Below are positions 1 to 10,400 of a stretch of DNA of 31,938 nucleotides, piece after piece. The position numbers and the translations under genes were made by a program. The stretch spans positions 1 to 31,938 of the forward strand of contig PANV01000043.1 of the NCBI GenBank assembly GCA_002707765.1. The letters are read 5' to 3'. A model generated the notes under the pieces. It searched no databases and had not been told where the DNA came from. It was given only the letters and a program-made list of their open reading frames with translations. The DNA is from Fidelibacterota bacterium. Its GTDB lineage: Bacteria; Fidelibacterota; Marinisomatia; SCGC-AAA003-L08; D37C17. The first letter of the stretch is position 1. Each line of letters begins with the position of its first letter.

Positions 1-1
1 A

Positions 2-415
2 ACAGGTGAAGGAACATTACCAGAGTCAGGTCAAGTGCCAACACAGATGACAGGTGAAGAAACATTTGGTGGTGAAGTTGGAACAGGTGAAACAAGTTTT
101 GGTAGACGAGCTTTATTATCTGGAGAAGGTCAACTAGCAACAACGCTTGGACCAACATATACTCCAGAACAAGGTACATTACCAACACCAACAGGTAATC
201 CAGATTTACAAACAGATCCTAATGTACCACCAATTTCTCCAACAGAAAGTGTGGCACCAGATGTGAACTATATTGTTCCAACAACAGAGAGGAAAGAACA
301 GGTTATCTCTTTCGTTCCAAATGACCCGAACGCACCGTTTGTGGCACGAGGTCCAATATCTTCTAACTTGGTGAACAGGAGAACTGGATTTGGGAACGGA
401 ATTATTATTGCTTAG
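2..415 (+). CDS. C-terminal part of a Pro/Thr/Gly-rich protein (5' truncated by window)
   Basis: The frame is open from the first bases of the window, so this is the 3' end of a longer gene; the first internal ATG is at 50 and a GTG at 35 is not a convincing start. The visible 137 residues are low complexity, rich in Thr, Gly, Pro and Glu. They contain repeated T-G-E motifs (TGEGT, TGEET, TGETS), followed by a Pro/Asn-rich linker and the more ordered end GFGNGIIIA. It ends 12 nt before the next gene, which has a strong AGGAGGG ribosome site, so the two are probably co-transcribed in the virion operon. Composition suggests an extended or flexible structural protein, but I do not recognise the family and assign no function. 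Confidence 0.7.
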   Translation, partial: TGEGTLPESGQVPTQMTGEETFGGEVGTGETSFGRRALLSGEGQLATTLGPTYTPEQGTLPTPTGNPDLQTDPNVPPISPTESVAPDVNYIVPTTERKEQVISFVPNDPNAPFVARGPISSNLVNRRTGFGNGIIIA

Positions 416-427
416 GAGGGATAACAG

Positions 428-1330
428 ATGAGCTTTGGAAGTGTATTTAGTGCAATAGGAACCAAGATGGGTATGGACCCATTGACTGCCAATATTTTAG
501 GCAGTGGTTTTGATGCGAGTAGTGATTACTTAGCTCAGTCACAAGATCGTGCACAGCTTGAAGCTATCTATAGACAACAAGGTCAAGACTTACAATTCAA
601 ACAAAATCTTGCTTTACGAAGAGATGCAGAACAAAGAGCATTAAGAGATAGGCTTTTAGTTCAATCATCTAATTTAGCCGAATCAATTAAACAAGTTAAT
701 GAATATCTAGGTGTACCATACACACCAAGTAAAGAAGATATTATGCGTGATATGTTTGATTTATCCAATGCTTATAGGACTGACATATTCAAACTAGCAG
801 AACTTACTGCAAGTAAAGCAAAAGCAAGCAACCTAGCAAAGTTAGGTGGTGCTGATTCTGATACATTAGATGCTAAAGTTCAAGCTGATGTAATTGCCAA
901 GTATGCACCTGAACTACAAAAAGCTGACATACAAGCAAAAGTAAACGCACTTAAATTTGCTAGTGAAAGAATGAATCTAGATCAAGCATCTAGAGCAGCA
1001 TTTACAAAACAATTTACAGATCCTTATGATGCACAATTTGGTATGGAAAAAGGATTATATAGCACAGCACAAACAAATTATGGCGGAGGCGGAACAGCAT
1101 TGAGCAATATGTTTGATACAGCTATGACTTCTGCAAAAGCAAGTAATGATTCATTCTCTAATAGTTTAGACAATCTTGCTAAAGGAATTACTGGTAACTA
1201 CAATACTAACAAAACAGCAGATAGTACTATCGTAGGCAGTGGAACTATAAACAATCAACCACAAACCAATCTTTATGGACAACCTTTGTATTATGATTCT
1301 GCAGGCAATCTAATTGGTGCGGAGGTTTAA
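428..1330 (+). CDS. Internal virion (ejection) protein-like, gp14 position
   Basis: This encodes 300 residues, started by ATG behind AGGAGGGATAACAG. The N-terminus (about 1-30) is Gly/Ala/Ser-rich and mildly hydrophobic. Residues about 35-190 are charged, Ala/Gln-rich and predicted helical (QDRAQLEAIYRQQGQDLQFK, then repeated LAK/KAK stretches). The C-terminal 70 residues are Asn/Gly/Ser-rich. The profile of a short hydrophobic start, long helices and a flexible tail, placed directly before a larger helical protein and then a giant protein, matches the gp14-gp15-gp16 order of T7-like internal core proteins, which leave the capsid to form the DNA-ejection conduit. That assignment rests on order and composition, not on residue motifs. 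The next gene starts 2 nt after the stop. Confidence 0.6.
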   Translation: MSFGSVFSAIGTKMGMDPLTANILGSGFDASSDYLAQSQDRAQLEAIYRQQGQDLQFKQNLALRRDAEQRALRDRLLVQSSNLAESIKQVNEYLGVPYTPSKEDIMRDMFDLSNAYRTDIFKLAELTASKAKASNLAKLGGADSDTLDAKVQADVIAKYAPELQKADIQAKVNALKFASERMNLDQASRAAFTKQFTDPYDAQFGMEKGLYSTAQTNYGGGGTALSNMFDTAMTSAKASNDSFSNSLDNLAKGITGNYNTNKTADSTIVGSGTINNQPQTNLYGQPLYYDSAGNLIGAEV

Positions 1331-1332
1331 TT

Positions 1333-3960
1333 ATGGCACTTAGTTTTGGATTTGGTCTATCACAAAATCTGCGAGATGCAGAGCAAAGGAATATAGACAA
1401 ACGAAAAAAGAATAGAGATGCTTTTCAAGCTTTTATGGATCAAGAAAGAAAAGCTGGTCGTCCGTTGTCTATTACTGATTTAGAAAAACAAAGGCACGAA
1501 ATAACGGGTGGTAACTTTCTTTATAGTCAATCTTTAGCTAGTGACCAGATGATAGAGTCAATGCACAAGGCTCATAACCAGGGTGTATTTGATGATCAAT
1601 TAGCACAAGCTACAAAAAACATAGAAAACATAGAAACTAGAAATAAAGCTTTTGATTCTTCTGTAAATGTTAATGGTACATTTGAAGAATGGAAAGAAAG
1701 TATGATAAGTGAAAAAGGTTTTCTTGGTCCTAATAGAGAAACTAATTCCAAAATGTTTTCTGATATGGGTTGGGATGATAGAAGTAGGTGGAATAAAGCA
1801 CAACAAAGAAAAAGAAAAGAAGAAATAGATAATGTTTTTAATGATGAAAATTTTGCTTCTACTAATCAAACAGAACAACAAATAGATATGAATTTTTCTG
1901 GTCAACCTCAATGGTTGATTCAGGGGTTAAAAAGTAAATTAAAAACTTCAAATGCAAATAAGGTTTCTGCAGGTGTTTCAAAAACATTAAGCGAACTATT
2001 CCTTAAAGGAGTAAGCACAGAGCAATATATAAATTATATCCAAAGAGATGATAAGGGTAAGGATAAATTTGTAGAAAACATATTAATGGCTTCTGGTATA
2101 AATATAACACAAATAAATCCAGAGCTTGTTGCAGATACTAAAAAGAGAATAGAAGCTCACTTTGCAAATCAAAAATCAGTGTATAGTGGTAAGGTTTCTA
2201 CATCCTTCCACGATGCTATGAAAGAATCAGAAGCTTGGAAAAAATTTCACGAAGCTAATAAGAGTGGAAATCTAAGGCTTAGTCGTACTGCGTGGGAGAA
2301 CGCATACAAAGAAGCTGCAAGAAAGTTAGGCTTTGATGAAAATACTTTATTTGTTGAAGGTGAGGGTAAGTATAAAGGTCAAGTAGTTTTAAATAAATTA
2401 CTAGGAGATATAATTGGTTATAACAATTACAACGCTTGGTTAAATCTAAACTATGCACAAAATTATAATTTTAATAAAGAAAAAGGATCAGCTGCTGCAA
2501 CTGCATATGGAGAAGCAAACATAACTGAAACCAAATCAAAAGAGAATATAAATATGTTCTTTAGTGCTTTTGGTAAAAAAGAAGATAACCCATACCTAAG
2601 TGGTCCACTGCTTAGTATATTAGGTACAATGCAACAAAAATATTACATTCCTTTAGAAATAATGAATAGTCTACACGCAGAACTTGACGCTGTAAAAGAT
2701 AGAGCAAAAGAAAGCCCAGCAGAAGCGTTTACTATAGCAGAAGAAATTGCAAATAAACTTGGTCTACAATCTTATCAAGATGCCAAAGCTACTGCAAAAC
2801 AACAATACACTAATTTGTTTACAGATGGTGTGCCACCTGGAACTTCTATAAAAGCATATGGAATTGAATATAATGAGGAAATTGAAAAGAAAGAAAAACA
2901 AATTATAGAACTAATAAGTAAATTACCTAAGTCAGCTAAAACAGAAATTAAATTACCTAATGGTGAAGTAGAAGTTGTTTGGAATAATCCTAATGTATCA
3001 AGGCTTATAGGTGAATATAGAGATATGCTATTAAGGATAAAGAAAGATATATCAAGAGATTTAACTGGATATAATTTAGGAGCTTTTGATGATTCAAACA
3101 ATACAGCTTTTCCAATAGAACATACTTTTATTGATAGTGACGGAAAAGAAACAAAAGTTACAAACATAAGAGAGTACAGAGAATACCTATTAGGTAAAAT
3201 AGATAATCTAACTAACGAAGCAGGTATCCAAGCAATAAATGATATTACACCTACAGGTGAAAACAATGCTGGATACGATAACAACAACTTTAGCACTCCT
3301 AACGCTATAGGGTTTAAAGGAGATATAACTGCTCAAGCTCAAGCGATTAATAGTATTCACCTCAATAAAGAATATAAAACTACAATAGGAGATATGATGC
3401 CTGCTAATAGCGGAAGCACTTCTTTCTTAATAAGTGATGCAGGTTCTGACCAAATTAGAATTAATCCAATCTACACTGACAAGGGAGCTATTAATTTATT
3501 TGGCACAGGAGAAGGACCAAATATAGGTAACACACCTTTCTTTGATGTATTCAAAATGGTCTATAACTCTCACAATTTAAAACGATTCAAGTCATTTAGC
3601 GAAATACCAAAAAACCAAAAGAACAACATATTAAACGCTATGGCTAATGGAATACTTTATAACTTTACCATATACGATAAAAGCATTGGTAAGGGTAAGA
3701 CTGTAGCTCCATCATATAATATAAGAACCGTAGCAGATAACAATGGTATCACTATTGGTGGTATGGGTAGCGGCAATATAAAAGACTTTTTAAATAAAAT
3801 GAAAAAACCAGAAGCTTTCATATTAAATACAAAACAAAAACATATTGGTTCTGAGGCTACACAAGCTCAAGTATTACGATTTTTAGAAGAATATCTAAAC
3901 GCTGGTATGGACTTAGCAAATAAAGACAATATGGGTATTAAGGAAATGCTTATGAACTAG
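1333..3960 (+). CDS. Large internal virion (ejection) protein-like, gp15 position
   Basis: This encodes 875 residues, with an ATG start 7 nt after GGAGG. After a short Gly/Phe/Ser-rich N-terminus (residues 1-12) the protein is strongly charged, Lys/Asn/Glu-rich and mostly helical, without a signal peptide or clear membrane segment. Residues about 500-560 contain a probable coiled coil (NEEIEKKEKQIIELISKLPK). The last third is richer in Asn, Gly and Thr. I see no catalytic motif. Its size is close to T7 gp15 (747 aa), and it sits between a small Ala/Gln-rich protein and a giant multidomain protein, so an ejection-tube role is the best inference. The 60 nt to the next gene contain only a ribosome site (CTGGAG) and no obvious terminator. 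Confidence 0.6.
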   Translation: MALSFGFGLSQNLRDAEQRNIDKRKKNRDAFQAFMDQERKAGRPLSITDLEKQRHEITGGNFLYSQSLASDQMIESMHKAHNQGVFDDQLAQATKNIENIETRNKAFDSSVNVNGTFEEWKESMISEKGFLGPNRETNSKMFSDMGWDDRSRWNKAQQRKRKEEIDNVFNDENFASTNQTEQQIDMNFSGQPQWLIQGLKSKLKTSNANKVSAGVSKTLSELFLKGVSTEQYINYIQRDDKGKDKFVENILMASGINITQINPELVADTKKRIEAHFANQKSVYSGKVSTSFHDAMKESEAWKKFHEANKSGNLRLSRTAWENAYKEAARKLGFDENTLFVEGEGKYKGQVVLNKLLGDIIGYNNYNAWLNLNYAQNYNFNKEKGSAAATAYGEANITETKSKENINMFFSAFGKKEDNPYLSGPLLSILGTMQQKYYIPLEIMNSLHAELDAVKDRAKESPAEAFTIAEEIANKLGLQSYQDAKATAKQQYTNLFTDGVPPGTSIKAYGIEYNEEIEKKEKQIIELISKLPKSAKTEIKLPNGEVEVVWNNPNVSRLIGEYRDMLLRIKKDISRDLTGYNLGAFDDSNNTAFPIEHTFIDSDGKETKVTNIREYREYLLGKIDNLTNEAGIQAINDITPTGENNAGYDNNNFSTPNAIGFKGDITAQAQAINSIHLNKEYKTTIGDMMPANSGSTSFLISDAGSDQIRINPIYTDKGAINLFGTGEGPNIGNTPFFDVFKMVYNSHNLKRFKSFSEIPKNQKNNILNAMANGILYNFTIYDKSIGKGKTVAPSYNIRTVADNNGITIGGMGSGNIKDFLNKMKKPEAFILNTKQKHIGSEATQAQVLRFLEEYLNAGMDLANKDNMGIKEMLMN

Positions 3961-4020
3961 GATGACTAGCTAGCTGTTATAGAATAATATAAATAAATCG
4001 GAAACTGGAGTACCGAAATT

Positions 4021-7000
4021 ATGTCAGAAGAAAATATAAATACAAATGAACCAACAGAAATCCGTGATGATCTAGGGTTTGGTAGTGATGCACCTGAAGT
4101 AGGAAACAAAAATCTTACAGGTCTTATCAAATCTAGAGGCTATGGAGAACTATCACTAGAACCAGGTGGACCAGACACGGGTGCTTTAAAATATGCAAAA
4201 GGTGATCTGTCAAAAACAGACGCACTAAGGCTTTTACAAAATCCAGAATTTATTCAAGATGTATATGATTTCTTTCAAGACAGAGATGGTATAACATTCT
4301 CTAGTCCTCAAGAAGCCATTGAAGAGTTTTATAGTGACCGTGGTTGGAAAGCTATGAACTTTACCAGTATGACCAAAGAGGCTTGGTATACAACGGTTGG
4401 TAGTGCAACCGATGATCAAAAAGCAAGGCTATCAAGATTACAGCGTGTCTACGATGCTTTACCTAATTTTTATGAAGATGGTGGAACAGGTGCTGCTGGA
4501 TTGGGTGCCAATGTATGGAAAGCTGTAGCTGACCCAGTAAACTTAATCGGTGTTGGTGTTGGTGGAATGGCTGCCAAGGGTGGTGCAATCGCAGCAAAAC
4601 AAGCAGGTAAAAACTTATTAGTAGGTGCAATTAAAGAAGGTGGTAAAAAAGGTGCAATTACAGAAGCTCTACTAGGTGGTGGTATTGAAGCTGGATATAA
4701 CGCTGCTGAACAATTTAGAGATATAGGTATCGGTGAAAGAGATGAGTATAGTGGTAAGGAAGGTTTGTTTGCAGCTGGTATAGGTGGTGTTGCTGGCGGA
4801 GCATTGGGTGGATTATTTGGTGCTGCTGGTGGAGCTATATTTAGAAAGAACCTAGTTAAAACTGCAGATGGTAAATATGATTTCAAACAAAGTTTTGTAG
4901 AAAAAGATAAAGAAGTTCAAAATGCTTTAAAAGCACAAGAAGAAGCAAACTTTACCGAAGCTGTAGAAAATTTTGAAGCAAATCCAACTCCAGAAAACAA
5001 AACAGTTATACAAAATTTAATTGACCAAAATGTACGACCACAATTAGAAAGAATTTATAAAGGCTTGCTTGATGAGTTTGAAGCTTCTGACAGAACTAAG
5101 TTTGATAATCTTATGTCAGGTAACAAAGGTGGAAGAACTGATGATGAAGTTTTCTCTGCAGCAGAGTTTCCCGATGTAAGCCCTCAAGTAATAAACGAAG
5201 CAAAAAAACTTCGTAAGGTATTAGACAATATATATGTAACTAGAAATGCTATTGAAGAAGCAGACGCACTAGATATTCAAACACAGAAATTAAGAGATGA
5301 ACTACCTGGTAAAAAAGATCCTGCTGAAATACAACAAACTCAAACTAAGATTAAAGAGAATGAAGCAGCTTCATTACAAAAAAGAAAATTAGTTGGTGCA
5401 TTCCTAAGAGATTACAAAGACGGTAATGAACAGGGACTGATTGATAAGCTTCTTCAGTTAAATGATATTCAAGCTAGGATAGATGCTGAGGACAATCTTG
5501 TTATTGGTAAACCAGAAGAAGCAACACCAAAAACAAAAGCTGAACAAGATATATTAGAAACTGAACCAAAAGTAGAAGGTGATGATGTAAAAGAAGTAGA
5601 AGTCAAAACTGAAACTGCTGAAGAAATACAATCTACTTTATCAGACCTTGAGAAAAGAAAGAAACTTTTACAAAGACAACAAACATATCGTAACCAACAA
5701 GCAAAAGCTGGTAAAGAATTAAGTGACAACCATCAAGGATTAGCAAAAACATATGAGGCAGATTTAAAAGATGTAACTGATAAAATTAAAGAAGCTAATG
5801 CAAAATTAGAAACTCTTAATAACAATAAAACTGTTGAAGCAGATGAAGCCCTTTCTTCTGAGCAAGCTAAAGTTAGAGAACAAGAACTAGCTGATACAAA
5901 AGCAAGGCAAGAAGGTCGTACTGCAGAAGCAGAAGAAGCAGTATCAACACCTGATGAAGGTGCCCCAGATGCTCCTAAACCAGATTTAAAACCAGAGCCA
6001 GTAACTATTGGTCAAAGAATGGATCAGATTAATGACCTATTAGAATCTGACCCTAAGTTTAATCCTAATAAACCTGATGTAATTGATACAGATAAAGGTT
6101 CTATTAAGTTTATTGAAGAAATATTTGACCCTGCAGATATAAAAGCTGCAGCTGCATCTTTCAGACGAGAGGTAAAAGATTTAGTAGACAACCAAAAGTA
6201 CTCTAGAAAACAGGCAAGACTTATAGCTCTACAAAATATGATAGACGACTATATTGGTACTGAAGGTGTTAATGCTATTGCCAAGTCGTTAGCAGATCCA
6301 GCAGACACATTTGCTTTAAGGGGTATATATAATAGAGATGCTTTTATGGGTATCGTTAACAACGACCCAACTATATCTGATGATTCTAGAAAATTAATAA
6401 TTGATGCTTATGAAAAAGTAATCAATGACGAAACTAATGCTGCTGCCTTATTTGAATCAACGGTAGCGGATATGCCTAATGCACCTATTGAACAGATACT
6501 TGAAACAATTGCAAGACATAACCCTGAAGGCATAGGTCCAATAACTAAACTTTTATTTAGTGAAAAACCTACAGCAAGAAAAAGCACTATTAAACCAGAT
6601 GTTAATAAAATCTTATCTGGCTTAGATGTTTCTGATTTTACTGACTTAGAAAAAGCAGCAATACAAAAAACTGCTGCATTATTTATTGAAGGTCTATCTG
6701 ATGCTCAACCAGGTAGAAGCTACAATGATGAGTTCATTAAGAAAATAGTACAATTACAAATAGACAAAGTTAGAAACAGACGATTACTTGGTGATAAAGT
6801 TTTTGATGTCAAAGCAGAGAAAGGTGCTGGTGGGGATATTGATATTACAGCGTCTACATCTGTATCTTTAGGTAAAGATAGAAATGGTAGAATACAAAAT
6901 CTATTAAGAAAAGCTAACAGATATGGTTTAACTGATGGACCATTACTAGAACAATACAAGAAAAAAGGTCAGGTCTACACTGGTACAGCTGCTGCTGAAG

Positions 7001-7425
7001 AAGCTCTACTTGATGCTAAGTTAGATAGTAGAAGTGAAACTGGTCGTGAAGAAGCTGACTTTGAAAAGTTTGCATACATTGATGCTAACACAGGTTTAAA
7101 AACAAAAAGAAAAACATCTAAGGTAGATGGTAAAAGAGTTGAAAATGCCACCTATGGTTTTGAAGCAGATAAAGTTGTTGTTATAGACAAAGCATTAACA
7201 CAAATAGAATCTTCTATAAGAAGTCTAGATAAAGGTGGAGATGCTTACATAACAGCTAACGAGCTGTATCAAATGTCAAGGGACATATTAAAAGTTGCAA
7301 ATATTACTTTTGTTCCACCAAGAGGTAGAGCAAATGAACTTCTTACAATTGATGTAAAAGATGTAACTTCTACACCAGAAGGGTTTAAAGAATTTCCTGG
7401 AAACTCAGACGGAACAAAGTCTTGA
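4021..7425 (+). CDS. Giant virion polyvalent protein, N-terminal portion (ends at in-frame TGA)
   Basis: This encodes 1,134 residues, started by ATG after a GGAG site. It begins with an acidic head (1-60). Residues about 165-215 and 247-275 are Gly/Ala-rich hydrophobic stretches (for example DPVNLIGVGVGGMAAKGGA and GGVAGGALGGLFGAAGG), typical of membrane-inserting or glycine-zipper segments in ejected phage proteins. From about 290 to 650 it is charged and coiled-coil-like, with an acidic Pro/Glu linker near 640-660. The remainder looks folded and charged, with no catalytic motif I recognise. The same reading frame continues past the TGA with the same codon usage for another 2,852 codons, so this is almost certainly the first third of one protein of about 3,987 residues (see the next entry). 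It lies in the T7 gp16 position. Confidence 0.75.
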   Translation: MSEENINTNEPTEIRDDLGFGSDAPEVGNKNLTGLIKSRGYGELSLEPGGPDTGALKYAKGDLSKTDALRLLQNPEFIQDVYDFFQDRDGITFSSPQEAIEEFYSDRGWKAMNFTSMTKEAWYTTVGSATDDQKARLSRLQRVYDALPNFYEDGGTGAAGLGANVWKAVADPVNLIGVGVGGMAAKGGAIAAKQAGKNLLVGAIKEGGKKGAITEALLGGGIEAGYNAAEQFRDIGIGERDEYSGKEGLFAAGIGGVAGGALGGLFGAAGGAIFRKNLVKTADGKYDFKQSFVEKDKEVQNALKAQEEANFTEAVENFEANPTPENKTVIQNLIDQNVRPQLERIYKGLLDEFEASDRTKFDNLMSGNKGGRTDDEVFSAAEFPDVSPQVINEAKKLRKVLDNIYVTRNAIEEADALDIQTQKLRDELPGKKDPAEIQQTQTKIKENEAASLQKRKLVGAFLRDYKDGNEQGLIDKLLQLNDIQARIDAEDNLVIGKPEEATPKTKAEQDILETEPKVEGDDVKEVEVKTETAEEIQSTLSDLEKRKKLLQRQQTYRNQQAKAGKELSDNHQGLAKTYEADLKDVTDKIKEANAKLETLNNNKTVEADEALSSEQAKVREQELADTKARQEGRTAEAEEAVSTPDEGAPDAPKPDLKPEPVTIGQRMDQINDLLESDPKFNPNKPDVIDTDKGSIKFIEEIFDPADIKAAAASFRREVKDLVDNQKYSRKQARLIALQNMIDDYIGTEGVNAIAKSLADPADTFALRGIYNRDAFMGIVNNDPTISDDSRKLIIDAYEKVINDETNAAALFESTVADMPNAPIEQILETIARHNPEGIGPITKLLFSEKPTARKSTIKPDVNKILSGLDVSDFTDLEKAAIQKTAALFIEGLSDAQPGRSYNDEFIKKIVQLQIDKVRNRRLLGDKVFDVKAEKGAGGDIDITASTSVSLGKDRNGRIQNLLRKANRYGLTDGPLLEQYKKKGQVYTGTAAAEEALLDAKLDSRSETGREEADFEKFAYIDANTGLKTKRKTSKVDGKRVENATYGFEADKVVVIDKALTQIESSIRSLDKGGDAYITANELYQMSRDILKVANITFVPPRGRANELLTIDVKDVTSTPEGFKEFPGNSDGTKS
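7423..7425 (+). other. Single in-frame TGA inside the giant ORF
   Basis: The codon TGA falls between ...SDGTKS and VYKLVSDTD... in one otherwise open frame from 4021 to 15984. No ATG, GTG or TTG occurs in frame until a TTG at 7831, which has no ribosome site. The DNA directly after the stop can fold: GTATA (7426-7430) pairs with TATAC (7452-7456) around TATCTG-ATA-CAGATA (7439-7453, overlapping the outer arm) or the alternative ATACAA-AC-TTGTAT (7428-7441). TGA is a normal stop for several genes here (for example at 17983, 18442, 29190 and 25383), so a genome-wide code change is not supported. Readthrough, a point mutation (from TGG, CGA or AGA) or a sequence error remain possible. Confidence 0.7.
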
Positions 7426-10400
7426 GTATACAAACTTGTATCTGATACAGATATACATAACAAAGTACAAAAGTCTGGTAAGGAATTAGTTGATGGTAAG
7501 TATGAAAAGATTAGTAACCTAACCTACGAAAGAATAGAAGCACCAGAAGGAACTGCAGGAATTGGTGATGCAGTAACAGGTAAGGTATATCAAAGTAAAA
7601 GCGACATACCTGCAGACAATGTAACTGATACTACTGCTACATATAAACAAGTAAGACAAGCTCTTAAAGATTTAAGAAAAAGATTTACCCATTCTACTCC
7701 AAAAGAAAAAGCGGGTAATGAAAATCTAGTTTATAAAAGTGGTAAGAATTATAATATAGCTTTAGCACAAAGAGATCTAAGGGCTATAAATAAATCATTA
7801 TCTGAATTAAGAAACCAAGCAGAATCACCTTTGGTTAAATTGCAGATAAAAGGTTTATTAAACGACAAGAAAAGAATTAAGGCTCAGATCAAAGATTTAG
7901 GTGGGGATCCTAGAGCCAAAACACTTAACAGAAAAGCTTTGGCTAATATCAAAAAAGCACATATGGAAGGTGTTGCTGAAGATAAAGCTATAGCTAAACA
8001 AAAGATTGAAGAATACACAGGTAAACCTCTTGACGAAGTAGACGAGGAGATAGCACAAGAGATTGTAGACCAAGATGTAAATGCTGAAGCAATTCAATTA
8101 AAGATGAAGGACGAGTTAAATGAACTTGTTTCTGAATTGACATCTGGTCAAATATCTAAAGAAGATTATGACTTAGGTGTAAGTTCTATTATTAATAGAA
8201 TGATTCAGTTAGGTAAAGAATCTCCTGATACAAAACCAGTAGGTAGAAATAAGCCAGATGTTGTTGACTTCAAAGGATATGAAGTTGATGTAAACAATCA
8301 TTTTAAAATTAAAAACATAGATGGTATTGCAGACGCCCAAAACATTTTCTTCTTAGGTAAGAGAATAGGAAGAATAATGAAGAGGGGTGATGTCTACGAA
8401 GTACATTCTAATGAATTAGATACAGTGCATAGATTCGCAAGTTCTGATTTTGCTAAAAGATCTCTTCCAGAAATGTTTGAAGTACAAGTATTACAAGCAG
8501 GTAAGTCTGGAAAGCTTGCTACATCAAACTTAACTGACACTGGGTCTACTAAGAATTTCCGTAGAAAAGACCATACTAAAACTAATACATACGAGAACGC
8601 TGCTGAAGAACCACAATCAAATCCAGTAGACGATACTGTTAAACCTACAGAAGTAGAACAAAATGCTGATCCAAGACTTAATACATTTTTAAGTCAATAC
8701 TTACCTAAAGTACCAAAGGGTAGAGCATTAAGTATATATCTAGAAACTGGAGAGTACGCAAATACAATAAGAACTCCTAGTCAAAAACAACTTGATGGCT
8801 CATCTGTATTTGATGTTCTTAAAAAACAATCAAAAGAAAACTATATTATAGGTACGGTTGATGCTAACGCAGATGGTGCATTGGCAAGATTAGAATCTTT
8901 TGAACCTATGACTGACATTGGTCAGGCATTTAGAGTTGTAGACAAAACTCCTAAACAAAAGCAAATAACCAATACTAAAGGCGACATTAGTATGGAGCCA
9001 GGGGCAGTTGGTTTACAAAGAGCATCTAATGTAAAACTAGACAATAAGTTAATACCTAATGATGCAGAGTTTAAATCAAGACACAAAACTGTCGGAGATG
9101 TATTAACAAGTATTGAGATATTAGAACAAACACCTTGGTCTAGATTAAAATCAAAAGGTGATGTTCAAGCTGTAATAAGACAATTAGATTTACTTAATGG
9201 TATTGTTGAAAGACATATACCAAGAGGTATTAAACTACCTAATCGTAGCAGAGAAACATCTTGGCAAAAGTTTGCCACTATTATGTCTACAGCAAATGTA
9301 AACCAAGGAGATATAAATGCTGTCCTAATGGTTATGTCTAGAATGGCAGGAACTGAACTTGATGCAGCTTCACCAAACTTTGCAATAGTTAAAGGTGAAC
9401 AAATGAGAGGTGCATACTTCGGACCTGGATCAGGACCAAATGATGGTAGTATGCAAAACATCATTGGTTTAGATTTAAACAATATAAATTCTAATGGTTT
9501 GCCACCTTCAATCACAGTCCTTCACGAACTTGGACATTGGGCTTATAACAATATTTTAGACGCTAGTCATAAGAAACATTTTTGGAATACTATAGGTAAA
9601 TATGTAACTGATGATGGCGTAGATCTTGGTGCTTTGAAAGCAAGACTACCTGGTGATCCACATATAGGTAATGAACTAAGTTCTCCTTCAGAGTTTTTTG
9701 CACAACAATTCGTCCAATATGCCATAGCTAGAAACAAAGCTGGCACATACGATGAAGTAATGTCTATGTGGAAAAGAATAGGTAGAACCGTAAATGAAAC
9801 TATAAGAAGATGGTTTGGAGTTGGTGGTAATGAAGCTACTCCAGCTACACACCTATCTGCTATAGAACCAGATCTTATACCTTTATTCCAGAGAATATTC
9901 CCAGATAGAGATCCTGTAAATAGGTATGCAAATCTATTAAGTAAGTTTGCTAACGCAGATCAAAAAACTAAGTACAGGTTATCTGTGTTAATGGATTTAG
10001 ATGATGTACGAAGTAAAATTGACAAAGCCTTAGATGGAAGTCACGAAGAACTTTTATCTGCTTTAGGTGGTAGAGGTCTTGAAACTGATAGACCTAGTGC
10101 TGCTACCGTACTTAACTCCTTCCTAAGAAATGCTAGGGGTAAAGATAAAGTAACTAAAAGGTTTGGTAATCCTACAAGAAGTAGGAAAGGTAAACACAAT
10201 AGAAAAAGATTCTTTGAAGAAGGTGAGTTAGTAGATATTGATGGTTCTGTACCAAGACATAGAAACCAATCTGATTACCATACATTTACAAAGATTACTG
10301 ATGCGTATTGGAAAATTATAAATCACGCTAAGAAAATGCGTGACCCAAGATTTGTTGATGCTGATAAAAAAGCTGGTAAATATTCACAAGCAACACCTAG

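Noticed and set aside
1..70. Possible CRISPR or tandem DNA repeat from the repeated ACAGGTGAAG words
   Set aside because: The repeats are imperfect, few, and encode the T-G-E repeats of a low-complexity protein; there are no regular spacers.
2775..3296. Long antisense frame opposite the 875-aa gene
   Set aside because: It is a mirror of an AT-rich coding strand: low-complexity Ser/Leu/Ile product, no ribosome site, and the sense gene is clearly coding.
4470..4886. Antisense Pro/Ala-rich 138-aa frame
   Set aside because: It is the reverse complement of the Gly/Ala-rich membrane segments of the giant protein; no start signal.
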